This document shows positions 63,183-64,000 of a stretch of 64,000 nucleotides of DNA, in pieces. The position numbers and the translations under genes are program-made. The DNA lies in the NCBI GenBank assembly GCA_009691805.1, contig SIAK01000001.1, forward strand, positions 114,384 through 178,383, read 5' to 3'. The notes below the pieces were generated by a model that saw only the letters and a list, made by a program, of their open reading frames with translations, had not been told where the DNA came from and made no database searches. The stretch is from Phycisphaerales bacterium (GTDB lineage: Bacteria; Planctomycetota; Phycisphaerae; Phycisphaerales; SM1A02). The stretch's first letter is position 1; every line of letters begins with the position of its first letter.

Positions 63183-63307
63183 CCCTCCAGCCGGATGTGG
63201 GCGAAGATCAAGCGCACGAATGAGAACCTCAGCGGATCGAGTTGATTCAAGTTGTTGCGGGACACTCGTCATTGACTCGTAAGTCTACGGGCACGCGCAT
63301 CGAACCC

Positions 63308-63826
63308 TTAGCGACCGGCTCTAGGCGATTCCTTACCACAGCCCGCGGTCTCGCGGAACAACTCCACGGTTGTGTAGAGGCGCGGTTCCATAATGTCACA
63401 CCGCTTATCAAGTTCATCGAGCAGTTTGGGGGCGCCAATGGCAGCGAGTTCGTTCGCAAGCTTAAAAACTTCCGCCGCCTCGGGCAGCGTGTTGACATCT
63501 GGCTTGAGTCGCCGAACCGCAATCAGTAGGAGCAGTTCTAGAATCCACGCGTCAAGCTTCGCATCTGCTGGGGTAGGACCCGACGCGATGAACTTCTCAG
63601 TTTTTGCTTGCTCTTGTGGGTGCAAGTCATGATGTTCGGCCCAGAGAATCGCCGCAAGCCAGAAGTCGTACATCCGTCTGAACGGAGCCTCGTCAGAGGG
63701 GCGACGCGGACCTGCAGGTTGAAACGAAACCCACTGCTCCTGTGCCTTTTCCTTCACGGACTTTGGTAAACGAAGATCATGCTGACGAGCTGTGAGGAAC
63801 GAAACATCCATTGCGACTCCTGTCAT
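63308..63826 (-). CDS. Unrecognised 172-residue protein, second gene of an operon entering from the right
   Basis: ATG 63826 overlaps the stop of the upstream partial CDS (ATGA), so this start is favoured over the TTG at 63841. The protein is helical, with EAPFRRMYDFWLAAILWAEH, KTEKFIASGPTPADAKLDAWILELLLLIAVR and ANELAAIGAPKLLDELDKR, ending in a Lys/Arg tail. No catalytic motif or signal peptide is visible. I could not place the family. Accessory position next to an IS remnant fits a mobile or defence island, which is inference. Confidence 0.78.
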   Translation of the reverse strand: MTGVAMDVSFLTARQHDLRLPKSVKEKAQEQWVSFQPAGPRRPSDEAPFRRMYDFWLAAILWAEHHDLHPQEQAKTEKFIASGPTPADAKLDAWILELLLLIAVRRLKPDVNTLPEAAEVFKLANELAAIGAPKLLDELDKRCDIMEPRLYTTVELFRETAGCGKESPRAGR

Positions 63827-64000
63827 TGGTTGGCTAGACAAAGGTCACCTGCGGTCACGTCGCCTACGCGCTCACAGATGCGGCAAAAGTTCGCAGGGCC
63901 GCACTTGCAAACAGAAACCTGATTGGACTGCGCACGCTGAGGATCGGCAGTTACTACGTCCTTGCCGACGTGGGACTGAGCTGTGAGTGTGTAGGTTACG
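63823..64000 (-). CDS. C-terminus of an unrecognised Cys-rich protein (5' end outside window)
   Basis: Open minus-strand frame entering from the right edge (codons from base 63999) and ending at TGA 63823-63825; not in the ORF track because it has no start inside the window. The 58 residues begin VTYTLTAQSHVGKDVV and contain VCKCGPANFCRICERVGD and a final LCLANQ. The CxC...CxxC spacing resembles a small zinc site. The ATGA overlap with the next gene and protein-like composition support it as real. Function unknown. Confidence 0.7.
   Translation of the reverse strand, partial: VTYTLTAQSHVGKDVVTADPQRAQSNQVSVCKCGPANFCRICERVGDVTAGDLCLANQ

Noticed and set aside
63792-63986. + strand 64-residue ORF near the right edge
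   Set aside because: Its composition is Arg/Cys-rich shadow-like, and the minus-strand frame over the same bases reads as a plausible protein end with an ATGA overlap to the next gene.
1-64000. CRISPR arrays, tRNA or rRNA genes
   Set aside because: No regularly spaced 25-40 bp repeats and no tRNA-like cloverleaf or rRNA sequence were seen while reading the gene gaps; small RNAs cannot be excluded without covariance searches.

Overview
The window looks like a chromosomal segment of a planctomycete, most likely of the Phycisphaerae lineage. The evidence is the company of gene families: a Planctomycete-type cytochrome/DUF1549/DUF1553 protein next to a DUF1501 protein, secreted proteins ending in dockerin-like EF-hand pairs of the form DxDGNGxVDAADLAxLLNAWG, a DUF1080 protein, a MlaEFD-type lipid transporter and a GyrB of ordinary bacterial type. 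The DNA is GC-rich and densely coded, with many 4-nt ATGA or GTGA overlaps. No tRNA, rRNA or CRISPR array was seen. The taxonomic call is inference from gene content only.

Left part (1-16.9 kb). A MlaE-MlaF-MlaD-lipoprotein set (phospholipid trafficking) runs straight into a full classical menaquinone cluster menF-menD-menH-menB-menA-menC-menE, all on the + strand with gaps of tens of bases or overlaps. A hotdog thioesterase, the likely DHNA-CoA thioesterase missing from that series, lies tail-to-tail with menE and overlaps it by 56 nt. Then come a DUF1080 secreted protein, a DUF4236 protein with an overlapping small ORF, a secreted GH13 branching-enzyme-like protein and a second secreted protein. 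The last two share the same dockerin-like C-terminus. A strong terminator closes this block.

Middle part (17-44.5 kb). Secreted zinc metalloprotease, PSD1/DUF1501 pair, SMP-30/DedA/TerC on the minus strand, OprB porin, and an NMT1/THI5-type ABC transporter whose binding protein is divergent from its ATPase and permease. Next are gyrB, a lipoprotein-like amidase and xylulokinase with two small neighbours. A six-gene minus-strand operon follows (Cys-rich secreted protein, TolC-like, HlyD-like adaptor, ATPase, two FtsX-fold permeases). It forms a tripartite ABC efflux pump with the ATPase and permeases as separate genes.

Right part (44.5-64 kb). A membrane protein, GH38 alpha-mannosidase, sodium:solute symporter and GH2 beta-mannosidase form a mannoside-use operon. 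After it are an unrecognised protein, a second DedA, and the minus-strand series of a BshB1-like deacetylase, a Pro/Ala-tailed secreted protein, truA and a two-domain protein (adenylate-kinase-like front, nucleoside-deoxyribosyltransferase-like back), followed by ispF. The last 1.6 kb is accessory: a 108-bp tandem duplication, a decayed IS3-family element with its right terminal repeat, and the 3' end of a minus-strand operon entering from outside the window. That operon contains a Cys-rich partial CDS that the ORF track does not list.
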